64,000 nucleotides of DNA from Salvia splendens (GCF_004379255.2 NC_056044.1:7542001-7606000), one strand, 5' to 3'; positions 19,774 through 32,627 are shown, counted from the first letter of the stretch. Notes: generated from the sequence alone by a model not told the origin. Made by a program: numbers and translations.

Positions 19774-22700
19774 TTACAGCCCGCACAAACCTACCAACCT
19801 CAGACAAAACTTGAATTTTTCCCTGGGTAGTGGTTTGGTCAGCATATTTGCCGGGTTCACTGCTGTATCAACCTTGAATAGCTTCACCCTTCCGTTTTCA
19901 ACTTTTTCCCTCACGAAATGCAACCGCACATCAATGTGCTTGCTATGCTCATGGAAGACTTGGTGCTTTGCTAAGCTCAAAGCACCATTGTTATCAAAAC
20001 CTATGGTAACTGCCTTCTGCTCCACCCCAAAATCAGTAGCAAGCCCTTTCAACCATGCGCTTTCTTTCACAGCTGCTGTTAAGGCTATATACTCTGCTTC
20101 GGTTGTGGATAGAGCCACCCCATTTTGCAAGCTCGACTTCCAACTCACAGCTGCACCAAACATGGTGAAGATATACCTAGATTGTGATTTTCTGGTATCA
20201 GCATTTCCTGCAAAATCTCTGTCACAGAAACCTATCAGAGCATCCTTCTCAGTGTAAGCACTACTCTTGAACAGGATCCCAACATTTCCAGCTTCTTTGA
20301 GATATCTAAGAATCCACCTCAAAGCTTGCTAATGCTCTTTTCCATGATTGCTCATGTACCTGCTTGTGCAACTAATTAACTATGTCAGATCTGGCCTAGT
20401 CCCAATCATGGCGTACATCACACTCCCCACAATATTAGCATATGAGATAATCTGCATTTCCAACCTCTCTTCTTTATTCTTTGGTGCCTGTTCCACGGAT
20501 AGCATGAAATGCTGAGCCACTTACAGCTCACTAGCTTCCTGCCCCCGACCTTGTCTACCAGAATCCAGGTGCCATCCTTGATGAGGGAATCAATCTCACC
20601 AATCATTGCTTTAAGCCATTTATCTCCATCTCTACAATTCATTGCTTCCTTGTATAAACCAGGCTCTGAAAATTCAATTTCCTCTGTCACACACAAAGCA
20701 AAATACAACATTTCAGAATCTTTCCTCTGCCACACACAAAGCAAAATACAACATTTCAGAATCTGCATACTTGGCTGGAGGTCTTACATTTTTCCTTCTT
20801 TCTCTATCTCTGGCCAACTGGTAGTACCTCAGATCTGGTTGCACAACCTCATTCTCAGCACCATCATCATCACACTGCAATTCCACAACTTCATCACCAG
20901 TCTGCTCTTGAGTCTCCACCTCAAAATGAGAGGTCTGCTGAGAATTCTGACTCTGCCTATCAAGCTTCTTGAAGGGCATTTCAGTCTCTACAAAAGTTAC
21001 ATCTCTGCTCACCAAGATATTGTTGTTCCCTAGCTCTATACATCAAATCCTATATCCCTTCACTCCCTGTTGATAACCCAACATTACACATCTTAGAGCT
21101 CTTGCATCCAACTTGTCTGCTTCACATATGTAAAGGTCTTGCATCTAAAAATTTTGAGATGAGAATAGTATCCATAGCTTCCATACCATCTCAGATCTGG
21201 AGTGTCCCCATCAATGCTGGAGGATGGGAATTTATTGATCAGTTTCACTGCAGTAGCTACAGCTTCTGCCCAAATCTTTTCTCCATCCCTGAAGTAAACA
21301 ACATACATCTAACCCTTTCCATAATTGTTCTATTACCCCTCTCTGCAACTCCATTTTATTGAGGATTCATTGGGACAGTCTGTCTCTCTTTATACCCTTG
21401 CTTTGACAAAATAACTCAAAATCTTTTGACAGAAATTCTAAGCCATTGTCAGTTCTGAGGCACTTTACCACACAGCCTCTCTCTTTCTCCATCACATCAC
21501 ACCAATCTTTAAATCTAGAGAAAGCTTCAAATTTTTTATTGAGTATATCAACCCAAAACTTCCTGGAGTAGTCATCTATTATGCTCATATAGTACTTCCC
21601 TCCTCCAACAGATAATAAAGGGGAAGGTCCCCACAAATCACTATGAACATAGTCAAGATGGGCCTTAGAAGTATGTTTACCTTTTTAATATGGAAGCTTC
21701 TTTGCCTTTCCCTAAAATGCATTCCTCACATGGCTTGTCAATTCTGTCATTGCCTTGAATGACCTCCCTTTTCACAAGCTCTTTAATGCTTCCAGCAGCT
21801 GGATGCCCCAACCTCATGTGCCAAGCTTCTATGGAATCTGAATTTCCTGCATTGATTTGGTTGTCAGCCTTGATGGCTAACCCACTGAGATAGTACAGGC
21901 TGCCATTCCTTTTTCCTTTGAGCATAATCACCTCCTTTCTCGTGACTTCCATACTTCCATCAACATAGTGAAAGGAACACCCCTTTTCTTTCCAGCAGCC
22001 CTAGCGAGGACAAATTCCTTTTCACCTCAGGGATATATCTCACTTCACTCATGGCAGTTGACCCATTATCCAACCTGAACCGGATCTTCCCAATTCTTTG
22101 AATTTGACAGACTTGGTTGTTTCCCAGCACCACAGAGCCATCAGCCTCGCTGATTTCCTCAAATAGATCGAGCCTCGGACACATATGAAAACTACACCAG
22201 GAGTCTAGAATCCAAGACTCCTCACACAATCTCTCCATGATGTTCAGGGCATGTGGAGACTCTTGCTCCTGCACACAATCAGAGCTCGGCTTAGATGGAC
22301 CACTCTCTTGCGCCTGCTTCCGCTTCCACGCGAAGCAGTCCTTCTTCAAGTGGCCCGGCTTCTTGCGCCAATGGCAAGAACGCGTCTCATTTTGATTATT
22401 GCTGCCAGATCTGGGGACTTCTTTATCTTTCTTGAATGGATTCTTGACCTTAAATTTCTTAATATTCAAACTCTCCGAGGTCGCATCACTGGCCTTTTCT
22501 CCATTCCGATGGAGCTCCTTGGCTCTCAGAGCAAATTGCACTTGCAACAAAGTAATAGTCCCATCCCTTCCAAACAAGATCGCTTCCCTCATTTGGTCAT
22601 ACAACTTCGGCAGAGCGTTCAAGAGCAATATGGCCTTGTCTTCTTCATCGAGCTTAACATCATACTTCTCGAGGTCATCGATGGCCTTGTTAAAATCCTC

Positions 22701-23034
22701 TCAATTGCTCCATAATATTCTTCTCCTTCGTAAACCGATATGAATACAATCGCTGCTTCATAAAAAGGCGATTAGCAAGCGATTTCGTCATATACAAGTC
22801 CTCGCACTTCTCAAGAATACCCATCGCTATTGTCTCCTTCGATACTTCCCGTAAGACCTTATCCCCCAAGCTCAAGACCACCACGCTATGCGCCTTAGCA
22901 AGCACCTCCGCCAGCTTGATCTTGGCCTTTTCATCAAGTTCTACCGCTGCATCTTCCTTATTGAGCGCATCCGCCAAACCTTGCTGGATCAGCATTGCTC
23001 GGATCTTCATTCTCCAAAGATCTTGGCTTTTCAC
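19774..23034 (-). pseudogene. Ty1/copia polyprotein (copia-1), decayed and lacking most of the reverse transcriptase
   Basis: Read leftward from 23034: gag (LWRMKIRAMLIQQGL; the N terminus is cut off), a zinc knuckle with its second Cys changed to Arg (CHWRKKPGHLKKDC), a protease active site changed to DSW (LDSWCSFHMCP), integrase HHCC (WHMRLGHP...CEECILGK), integrase core (IIDDYSRKFW, RTDNGLEFL), then RNase H (TEAEYIALTAAVKES, NPANMLTKPLP). Many frameshifts and stops interrupt it. Near 20510 the sequence jumps from the start of the RT (LVSCKWL) to just before the RNase H connection, deleting roughly 700 bp including the YVDD motif. No 5' LTR is present. An old, inactive relic. Confidence 0.8.
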
Positions 23035-23035
23035 T

Positions 23036-23330
23036 CTGTCAAAATAAATACGAGAGGAATGATTTCATAAACAAAGGTATTAGAATTAGGGGGGAAAATA
23101 GTATAGGGTAGTTTGGTCAATTTATAAATGTTGTTATGGAAATAATAATAAAAAAAAGAGAAAAAACAAAAAATACAAAAAACTCTTATTCTAAAAAATT
23201 TGCATGCTTCGATCCCATATTTCAAAAGGTCAGCGAATTTAATGTCAAATTTCGAAAGGTCAGCGAAATTAATATTTTTTCTGAAATTTCTCGAAAAGTG
23301 AAAAATAATTTGGGTGAATATGGGCTAAAA
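23036..23330. repeat. Dispersed repeat, copy B
   Basis: It abuts the broken 5' edge of copia-1 and matches 3600-3880 (gatcccatattt, aaaggtcagcgaatttaat, cgaaaggtcagcgaaattaa). Its position suggests that copia-1 and this repeat were joined by a deletion or insertion at 23036. Confidence 0.55.
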
Positions 23331-24500
23331 TAAAATACTACTACTAGTTCCTAATAAATCTGTTTTCTTAGAAAAATCAGTTTTAAAAAGAAAATAATTG
23401 TACAGCTACGTCAAACCAAAATTTGAAATATAAAATAATTTTCATTACATAAATTAATAATTTTATAATTAAAATAATTTATTGATATTTAAAAATCTAA
23501 ATTTTAAATTTAATTTTATAAAATTAAATCAAATATTGAAATAAAGAAACAAAGTGAAGGATGGCAAAGGAAAGAAAAGATAATTTTGAAATAATATTGG
23601 ATTTAGTACATATTAAAATAATATCATATTAAAACAGTTAAAAATGGGAAAAGACAAAATTGCCCAGCAGCCCAAAAGGGCATTTTCGGGTGGAAAAATG
23701 TCAAAATGACCGACATTTTTAAAGTCAATGGACTATTGACGAGATAAAACCCATAGTTTATGGACCATTTTTGTAGTTCACTCAATATAAAAATGATGTG
23801 CTGATTGGCTTGTAAAGATGAGGAGGGAGAAAAAAATTGGGATATTTGCGTAAAAGTATAAATATGTATTCATAGAGTTGTGATCAATGTCGAACTAATT
23901 TTAAAGACCGAAATAGATCTAGTTTTTTGTTGAGATGCGTTGATGTATAAATTATTTCGGTTTTCATTACAAGTCCATTTTACTGCATTGTAGTAGGTTT
24001 ATTACTTTATTTCGATACGTAATACCTTAAAGTACAGTATGTTTTTACTTACTTCCAGTAGGTTTTGAAATGATTCAACACATGCTTCATTCGAATTAAT
24101 TGAATTGTGTTTTTACTTTATTCACTTTAAAAATACAATTCATTCCAGTAGGTTTATTACTCAATTCCAAAACATTATTACTTCATTGGACAAGGTTTTT
24201 ACTTCCTTCCAGTAGGACTTCAAATACTTATACACATACTTCATTCAAATAGTTTATTACATCATTCCATGTGCTTATTACACCGTTCAATTAGGCTATT
24301 ATTCCATCTTGTTGTCTGCGTCGTGGCAGCAGTGACAGAGAGAAAGAACGGTACACGAGGGCGAAACCGCCTTTACGTACTGGAATAAAATAATAATTCT
24401 ACTGGAATGAAGTAAAACCTACCATGAAGTTAAATCCTCCTAATTTGTTTTGACTTATTTGTCCTGGGCTGAAGTAAAATAGGCTCGTGATGAAAGCGAA
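23331..24500. other. AT-rich spacer with an imperfect inverted-repeat zone
   Basis: No gene. Between about 23985 and 24435 the phrases tccagtaggttt and ttactt.att recur four or more times. The opposite-strand phrase actggaatgaagtaaaacct appears at 24400, so the segment is weakly self-complementary and may be a decayed foldback element. Confidence 0.4.
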
Positions 24501-25015
24501 AATAATTTTTACATTTGCACATCTCATTCGTAAAAAATTAGATCTAAAACCCTAATTTGGTCTAATTTTGCGGTTCTGCAATAAGGTGTGGACCTGCATA
24601 TAATGCATATGATGAGACTGTATTCATATGTACAAATAAAATCATTTCTTTTTATCCAAGATTCAATCTTTCTCCGTATTATACTGTCAAAGCAACCGAA
24701 CGGCACCGAAGTCTCACTTCCTCTAATCACAAATTGTGGAATTATGGAAAGATAAACATATGATATAAAAGGAAATGGAGAAGGATAACAACATTGCGCT
24801 GCATATAAGTTATTTTGGATTACGTTCAAAACTCCAATTTGTATCTTAACTGGCAAAATAAAAAAAATAAAAAAAGTAAATATTCTAACTCCAAGATTTA
24901 GGGCATGCTACAGAATCATAAAGAAAACATCGATTCCATAACACTTAATCAATGGATTCATTCATATACTACAACATTACCATGAAAATCCATGAGAGGG
25001 CAGTGAGAAACTTGA
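24501..25015 (-). other. 3' UTR/downstream region of the TRM82-like gene
   Basis: It follows the TAG at 25016-25018 on the minus strand. No coding frame of interest is present. Confidence 0.4.
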
Positions 25016-28000
25016 CTACGCTTGATTCTTCTTATCATTTCGTCCCCGTTTTCTGAAACCCCGTCTCTCTGCTGAATATTGCTTCTTGATCAGCAAATTG
25101 CGCATTGCTGTTTTGACTGCTTCAGCAGCTGTTGAGAATCCTTCTTCACCTATTGTCAATTTTCCTTGCAACGCTTGAAGTAGGGGCTCTCCTCCGGGTA
25201 TCTCTTTATCTTCTATGACCAAAGACTCAGGAACAACAGATTCTGAATGGTCAGTACCTAACCCAGAAATAACTCTGACGCGAGCTAAGAGTGCAGAATC
25301 AGTAGCACTTAAGCTGGAGGCACCCATGACCATCCACAACAATGGGACTGAAGAGGCAGCAGCAATACTTGTGGGAATGAATGTCTCTCCTGCAACAGGG
25401 ACCACCTGCAGCACACATAGAGAAGGGTATAAGAACAGATGAGGATTACTGGATAGCGTTGTGAGCTTCTTCATATACAGCACTCAAAACCTTTGTTCAG
25501 ATTTTGTATCTTCGGAAGTCATGAAACTCAGAATAGCAATATCTAGACTAATATTCAACCAATGTATCACTAATGATCAATCCAATTGTCTTTAGTGTCA
25601 TATCTTATAATATCTTTCAGCTGATGTTTGAGAATACTCACTTTTGCAATGGTGAGACTCCTCGCAGAAAAGTTGCATCTTAACAGCATTATCCCTTGCA
25701 AGCTTAATAAATAATATTAGCTATTTAGTAAGAATTCCAAGTGGAAATCTCTAAAGAGAGTTGAGTTAAGAACAAATGTAAGCTAGTGCATACTTCTGAA
25801 TAGCAGCTGCAACTAGCGAGCCATCAGAAGTCTCGCAGAGATCGGTTACAGCGGGTAACACCTCCTCTTCCTTTAGATTAGAATTTAAAAGTCCTGCCTT
25901 CAGGAATAAAGAGGGTTACCAGACGCTAGGCTAAATATTATTTTATGAATGAGTAAAATAATGGAAGGAGAGAATACTCCTTCAAATGGTCTAAAGATAG
26001 TAATAAAGGTATAAACACAGCTAGGGAAGTTTAAACTGCCATCCTACCTTAGTTCCAAGCTCACATGTATCCAGCAGAGAACCAGAGGCATAATCCCACA
26101 GTCGAACCTCCAAAATAAAAGGAACTAGGTTAGCTGGGAAAAGTGAGCGGTTGCTATAACTAATCATCCATATTAACTTCAGAATTTCTAAAAACTCACT
26201 GTTGAATCACCACTGCCAGAGACTAATAGGCCTTGTGCATGATCCCGACTACTGAAAAACGCAAGGCAGGAAACAAACCTGGCAATGGTCATAAAGGAAT
26301 GAGGGTTAATAACAGTAAGCACCATCAATATATCACAAACGTGCTGAAAAAATAGGTTGCAATCATTTAAACGTCACTCGACAAAAGGTAACTGAGAGGA
26401 TTCATTTTCTGCCGTCGGTGAATCTTTTGAGCATGTTCATCGGACCCAACAAGTAGACATCGTGAGAAAAGTAAGCTTGTTATCATGACCTCTAGTCTAT
26501 CATTTGTTACAATTAAGAAGACATGGTTCTACAACAACCTAAGCAACAACTTGCACAAACTTGCACATCACTTGTATCATGTCCAAATTATAACATAAAG
26601 TATCAGAACTGAACTTCATTGAACGAAAAGAACAATAATAGATCAGTGAGATCATTCAATGATTGCCTGCAAATCTGATGCCGAAAATTGCCCACAGGTT
26701 ACGACTATACTGAACTTGATGAAGTTCTCTTCTCTGTGCAATATTATGTTTTCATGACCAAGTTTATACGTAAAGTTTTATGATACTCAACAATCTCAGG
26801 CTATTTTCCCATATTGTTGCTGCAGAGACATCGAACTTCCATTGTATTAACTAATTATGTTTCTCTCTGCATTTGTGTGTGTGTTAGTCAGGTTGACACT
26901 TGACAGCTATATTTGTCACCATTAACAATGAACATAATCCAATAGTGCACATCCCAGCAAACAGACATGGAAAAGAACTTACTCAGTATGATCAAGGCAA
27001 AAACATTGTATCTCATGAGCTCCTTTTAAGCACTCCTTGGAAAATTTAGTTACCTGCAACCAGATACAATAAGGTGTTCATGCCGAAGAAATAGAGGGAC
27101 ACATCCAAACCATTGAATCAATAATACGTAGCAAATCATTCTTACACGAATTTTGAAGTCACGATCAGCACTAATAATATACTGCCCATCTGGTGAAAAA
27201 TCCTGCAAAATGATTGTATTAAATGTAAACTCCATCGTAGATATAATATAGCTCAGAGTAAGATAAGTGGCTCAAGGCAACAAGAGACAAGAGAGAACAA
27301 TTAAACAACATATATTCATGTTGATGTATGAATGTATTATTATAAAAACAGTTGGAAATCACTTGAGCCATTGTACTATCATACATATCACGAGAACCAA
27401 AAGATGAAGGGTACGCATAGCTGAGATACAAAACAACGTACCAGTCGAGTAATAATGCTACAATAATGTGAAAGGATTGGGACAGCCTTCTTATCAACCG
27501 GAGCTAGATTCTCTTCATTATAGTCTCCTATATCCACGACATGAACGACACCAAACTTATCCGCAAAAGTCACAAACTTATCATCACCACTTACTGCAAG
27601 AGAGGTCACTCTCTTCTCCGAAACTCTGCCCCCATCACAACAGAAACAATTCCAACAACATTCAGCAAACTACTATTTCTTTCAGATTGATCAGAGAAAA
27701 CTTTTTGAATATACTACACTGCTTACACTGAATAAACACAGCGCCACGAATCAGTATCCCAAACTTTCACAAGCTTATCATCTCCACCCGACACAAAAAG
27801 CTTCCCGCTTTTACTGTATCGGATGGAGCGAATGGAGTCTTTGTGCCCCCCGGTTTCATCCAATAATTGAGCTGCAGAACCATGTCTGCATTACAAATTA
27901 CGAAATAAGAACACAATTAACATGTATCTCAATCTAAAATGCGACGAATCAAGCACTCAACATAGAATTAAAACTTGCTCCTTTTCTTACTGGAAATTGA

Positions 28001-28124
28001 AAACACGGAGATCCGAGCCGACGGCGACAGATACGGATTTTTGATTGGGATGGACCGCAATTAACGCCGGAGCTACCTCCGCTTCAAGCTTCTGCTCGCT
28101 GTCATCGATGTCGTGCTCCTCCAT
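25016..28124 (-). CDS. TRM82: TRM82/WDR4-like WD40 subunit of tRNA m7G methyltransferase, ten exons
   Basis: Exons (minus): 27991-28124, 27727-27885, 27442-27625, 27146-27202, 26983-27054, 26200-26278, 26048-26107, 25794-25897, 25642-25702, 25016-25405, all with GT-AG junctions. The product would be about 432 residues, near the usual length. Visible blades include HKDSIRSIRYSKSGKLFVSG...DDKLVKVWDT, DFSPDGQYIISADRDFKIR, GAHEIQCF and SGSGDSTVRLWDYASG, with a basic C terminus RRGFRKRGRNDKKNQ. TRM82 is the non-catalytic partner of TRM8 (METTL1), which methylates G46 of tRNAs; the order of blades and the SADRDFKIR/GHTEFVSC-type joins support this family. Anomaly: exon 5 is 72 nt where 71 are needed. 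An A6 run (26999-27004) gives TGA in frame, and the summed CDS is 3n+1. Either a sequence error or a disabling mutation. Confidence 0.85.
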
Positions 28125-28694
28125 GTTCTTCGATTTTCCGTTTAGAGAGTGATGGAGGTTTCTCTAGGGTTTTGGATTTGGGCGCCGAGAAATCCAGTTC
28201 AAACTCGTCCCGCCCACTATTTGGGCTGGGCTTGAGTTAATTGGGTTACATATGTAAGGCCCTTTTTTATGAATAAAATAAATCACCATGTTCGACCCTT
28301 GTATAACACCTTCCAATGCATAGATTTTTAATTTACTTTATACATTCAAATTTATAATACTTTAAATAATATTTATATCATTACAATATAAAAATAGTTG
28401 TGTGTTTAGGATACGAGTTTAAGCTTTAAAATAGTCTTAGAGAGTACTCTGCCACTTTCGAGTTAATAATTTTGTTTCCATATAAATGAGATTCTTAAAA
28501 TAAAATAATTTTATACTGATTCGTTAAATACGAACCAAAACATTTTATTTAGGACCAGAAACTAATACATTTAATGTGCAAGACTAATATTTTTTGCCAA
28601 ATATACATGATCAATTTTGGAATATAGTAAAGAGTGGAATTTCAGTCTCCTGAGGCATCAAGTCGATAAGGCACAGATGACCATTAATAGGATT
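28125..28694. other. TRM82 5' region and AKR 3' region
   Basis: The 5' UTR and promoter of the TRM82-like gene (minus) occupy about 28125-28260. The rest is AT-rich intergenic sequence up to the AKR stop codon. A telobox-like ctctagggttttggat lies at 28162-28177, a motif common in promoters of plant translation-related genes. Nothing else is recognised. Confidence 0.4.
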
Positions 28695-30408
28695 TCATAT
28701 TTCTCCATCCCAAAGCTCTTCTACTGATTTGTATTCAACATCTGGACCAACAAACTCCTCCCCCTTAACAACCCTGTTTTGTGGGATCTCCTTTATTTTC
28801 TCACCATATTCATCTCCTACCTTCCAATCAAAAACTTGAAGATTTTCTCTCATTCTCTCACGATTGAAGCTCTTGACGATCATGCTCGCACCTTGCTCAT
28901 ATATCCATCTCAATGCCACCTGCACGTTGTTTACCTAACATTTGTAATTTCACAAAGCTTTCAAAACTTTAAAACTAAAATTTACAATTGGGTTAATAGT
29001 TTGTCAAAGTTATTGGTGGTCCTCTCCTCGGCCCATCCGAACTACGCTTTCTTGTTGTGACGGGCTAGTTTTGAGAGCTCTAATTATTGATAATTTGTGG
29101 TAAATAGATGTGTGTACCTGTGCAATTGTCTTATTCATGGAACCTGCAACGTGGTCAAGGATTGAATTCTCCATGACTGCATTGCTACCCCATGACGAAC
29201 CACGTGCACCAAGTGGAGAATATGCACTAACATGGATCCCTTTCTCATTGCAATATTCCAACATTTTTTGTTGCTGCCACCCAACATTCATTTCAACCTG
29301 AAACACAACAATACAAGACCACTTAATAAAACACTATTTCCAAGTTTGGAGTTTTTTACTGTTCCAATTTTTAAGCCAAAGTTGAAACATGGGTACTTTT
29401 TTGCTAGATTTAACTTTGTTGTTGAGTAGTGAGTACTAAAACAAGGATACAAAATCGGATATTCATTTTATAATTAATTACCTGGTTGACAGCAGGTTGG
29501 ATAGTGGCTATTTGGAGGAGAGCAGAGAGTTTAGTAGTGCTAAAGTTACTAACACCAATAGATTTAGCTAAACCCATTCTGCAGCACTTCTCCATTTCCT
29601 CCCAAATTTCTTTCATTTCAAAATTCACTATTTTAGTTGAATTATTGCTACAATCTATCTTCATGCTTACTGGCCAATGTATCAGATATAGGTCCACATA
29701 GTCCAATCCCAACTTCCTGTTACAAAAAATATCTTTTAATGATCAAGTCAATTAATTACTACTGCTACTACTAAATTCTAATTCTAGATCATTAAATTAA
29801 TCTTATAGATCATTGAACTGTAATCATGAAACATTAAATTCTCACTAATTCAAGTGTAGATCGAATCTAAATAATGAATTAATAAATTCTAACTACAGAT
29901 TAACATACGTTAACTATCAGTGTCAATTCCTGAATCTTAATTTCAAAAGAATCAATAGTTAAATCAATTACTACTAATACATAATCACGAGTTGCGAACT
30001 TCCGCATGAAATTACAGATCAGTTGATGATTTTTCTTATTGATTTGAAAGAAAAAAAAGTTCAGAAAACGAAATTCGTAATTTAAAATTACCGGAGAGAT
30101 TCTCGGAGGGCGGGGAGGACTCGATCGCGATGCGCGTCTGTCATCTGCAGCTTGGTTGTGATGAAAATTTCGTCGCGGCTCTTGACGAGGCCGCGCAGCA
30201 ACGACTCCGCCACGGCGCCGCCGACGCTTTCCTCGGTGCGATAAAGCGCCGCCGTGTCGAGGTGGCGGTACCCGGCGGCGATGGCATCGACGAGCAGCGG
30301 CACGAGCTTCTCCTGCGGAAGCGGAGGGGATGATGCAGATCCGAGGCCTATCACCGGCATCTTGTGGCCTGAATTCAACAATATTTCTGGGATTTGTAAG
30401 CTGTTCAT
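28695..30408 (-). CDS. Aldo-keto reductase (AKR4-like), four exons, intact
   Basis: Exons (minus): 30092-30408, 29482-29716, 29118-29297, 28695-28919, totalling 957 nt and 318 residues, the usual length. The catalytic tetrad is complete: Asp51 and Tyr56 in [10 protein letters not shown], Lys86 in FITTKL, His119 in LYLIHWP. The family signature [12 protein letters not shown] is in exon 2 and the NADPH-binding [11 protein letters not shown] near residue 260 in exon 4. Cytosolic NADPH-dependent reductases of this group reduce aldehydes and ketones. Plant members include chalcone reductase-, codeinone reductase-, methylecgonone reductase- and galacturonate reductase-like enzymes, so the substrate cannot be told from sequence alone. 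The start is chosen as the first ATG ahead of [21 protein letters not shown]. The promoter is shortened to 131 bp by a MITE. Confidence 0.9.
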
Positions 30409-30539
30409 ATCTGCTGCTCCAAATGGACTGAGATTTGGTAAAATATCGGTGTAATCGATTTTGAGAGATTATAAAGTTTGCAATTACGTGGATACCAATT
30501 ACCAACTAGATCAGTCATTCATAAATCGAAAGGGTATTA

Positions 30540-31120
30540 GAGCATCTCCAATAGCGGCGAGCACACCGGCTTGCCGATTTTTGGAGCTCGCCGGTCCGCT
30601 CACCGAACTATTGCAGCCGGCGAGCGCCAAATCGGAGAGAAAAACGGCGAGCGCACGCCGATTCCCGAGCGCTCGCCGGTGCGTTGACCGCTATTGCAGC
30701 CTCCCGATCGGCGAGCGATCGGAGAGCGGTTTTTTTTTTCTTTTTTTCGAAACACTATATATACGCGATTTGCGCGGAGGCGGGGGCTAATGCGTGGATT
30801 ATGAGTTTTTTTTAAAGTAATGTAAATTTTTTTAATGGATTTTTTTAATTAATGTATTTTTAAAATTTTAATATTATTATTGAATTTTCACATATATGTG
30901 TCGTAAATTTAATTTCGTATTTTATGTGATTGTTAATTATTTGTTTTTAGTGCTGATGATGTGGCTAGGATATGACTGGGCTATTGCTTGTCCAGTTGCT
31001 TATCCAGTTGTTTGTCCCGATGATATGGCAGAGGGATTTTAGTGCTGACGATGTAGCAGGGGAGTTTGTGACTGGGCTATGGCTGAACTATTATTTGTCC
31101 ACTCCCTATTGTGGATGCTG
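30540..31120. mobile_element. Harbinger (Tourist-like) MITE, 581 bp, with TTA duplication
   Basis: Ends GAGCATCTCCAATAG and CTATTGTGGATGCTG, flanked by TTA at 30537-30539 and 31121-31123. It has a GC-rich, self-complementary left zone (gcgagcgccaaatcgg, ccgatcggcgagcg), then an internal ctatatatacgcg TATA-like site as in the 8350-10566 element, and repeated tgctga.gatgt.gc near the right. No ORF. It lies 131 bp upstream of the AKR start codon. Confidence 0.85.
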
Positions 31121-31162
31121 TTACTAACATCAAAATTAATTTTTATTCCAAAAAATAAATTA

Positions 31163-31228
31163 CAGCCATTCATAAATCGAAAGGGTATTACTAACATCAA
31201 AATTAATTTTTATTCCAAAAAATAAATT
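31163..31228. repeat. Tandem copy of the MITE target region (unoccupied site)
   Basis: This 66-67-bp unit repeats the sequence on either side of the MITE (30512-30539 joined to 31124-31162), but with a single TTA (31188-31190) and no insertion: aagggtattactaacatc here, against aagggtaTTA, MITE, TTActaacatc. It is an internal control for the insertion and its duplication. Confidence 0.85.
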
Positions 31229-31443
31229 GACATTGCTTTCGTATATACAGAAAATTATGGAGTAAGAATTATGGTATTATTAATAAGATAAAATTTGATT
31301 ATATAAAATTTAAATTGATTTATATTATTTAAAAAAATAATCACATTCTTTTCGTATTATTATACACACCCTTAGTGTCATGATAGTCTCGTTTTGCAAT
31401 TTTAGAATGTTCCATAGTAGTGAAGTCATTTTCCTTTTTAGTA

Positions 31444-31686
31444 CTTCCTCCGCCCCACAATACAAGTCATATTTTTCCTTCACTCCATCTCATAATAAGA
31501 GTCATATTTCACTTTTATCTGATAAGTAAGTCTCACATTTTACTAGCTCACTTCACTCTCATTCTATTATAAAATTAATATAAAAAATAGATTCACATTC
31601 CACTAACTTTTTTAACGCATTATTCTATACATTTCTTAAAACACGTGCTCACATCAAATGTGACTCTTATTGTGGGGCGGGGGGAA
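31444..31686. mobile_element. Stowaway-type MITE, 243 bp
   Basis: Ends CTTCCTCCGCCCCAC and GTGGGGCGGGGGGAA, flanked by TA at 31442-31443 and 31687-31688. The interior has paired aagtcatattt and aaatgtgactctt blocks. Confidence 0.8.
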
Positions 31687-32627
31687 TAAAAGTCAACATA
31701 TTTTTTCTCACTTATTTTACTTTCTCTTACTTTATTCCATCTTCATCTCTCTACCTTTTTCATTTCCTACTTTATTATTTGTTTATTTAACTCACCTAAC
31801 ACATTTTTTCTTAAATCGCGTGCAGAAAAGAAACGCTTTCATTGCCGCATAAAACGGATGAAGTACAATTTGAATTGTTTCAGATTTGCTATAAATTCTA
31901 TACATGGAATATAAATCGACTTTAACATTGTTAAAACACAGTTAATGACGATTGACATCACTGAAACTTGCACCGCACATGCTCCTAATAGAATTTAACA
32001 CTAATTAACAGCACAATTCTCAACACCTACAATAAAATGCAAGAATGAAAAACAATAAAATGCAAGAATGAAAAACAAATTGATAGACATTAGTAAAGTA
32101 AGAGGAGTGAGAGAAAAAAGTAGATAAAGTAGATGAGAAAAAGAGAGAAAGAAAAAAAGTAAGAGCCAAGTAAAAAATGGATAAATATGGGAGAAATTTT
32201 TAATTTTAAATTGAGATTATTTCTCGTGGACACACAAAATGACAAAACGATGCTATTTTTTGTGGACACCCAAAATGACAAGATGGGGTTATTTTTTGTG
32301 GCAAAATTGTCTATAATTAAGCGTCGTATACTCTATTGAAAAACAATTATTTTTATTTGATTTTTATAAACTAAAACATAATCAAATAAATAAGAAAATA
32401 AAACAAGTAAACAGTTGAAATGAATCACAGACAAAATAAAAAAGTACAAGGATAAGATTTTACTACTGTACATTAGTTTTTTAATTAACAGTCACGATAT
32501 CTAATTATCAATTTTAATATTATTAGAGTGAATCACACAACTATTATAAGTTTTCCCTTGAACAACAAAGAAAGTAGATCACATATAAGGATTTATCAGA
32601 CATTATTATATGCATGCAACTCCAAAC
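31687..32627. other. AT-rich spacer with degenerate MITE ends
   Basis: No gene. A second, truncated Stowaway-like right half ends near 31861 (ccgcataaaacggatgaagta). Another MITE-like segment at about 32090-32330 has repeated gtggacac.caaaatgacaa units. Simple duplications occur (caagaatgaaaaacaa, twice near 32040). Confidence 0.45.

Noticed and set aside
19646..20257. 203-codon plus-strand frame
   Set aside because: It is the antisense shadow of the copia-1 RNase H region.
30130..30454. Plus-strand frames opposite AKR exon 1
   Set aside because: GC-rich antisense of a clear exon with the AKR catalytic motifs.
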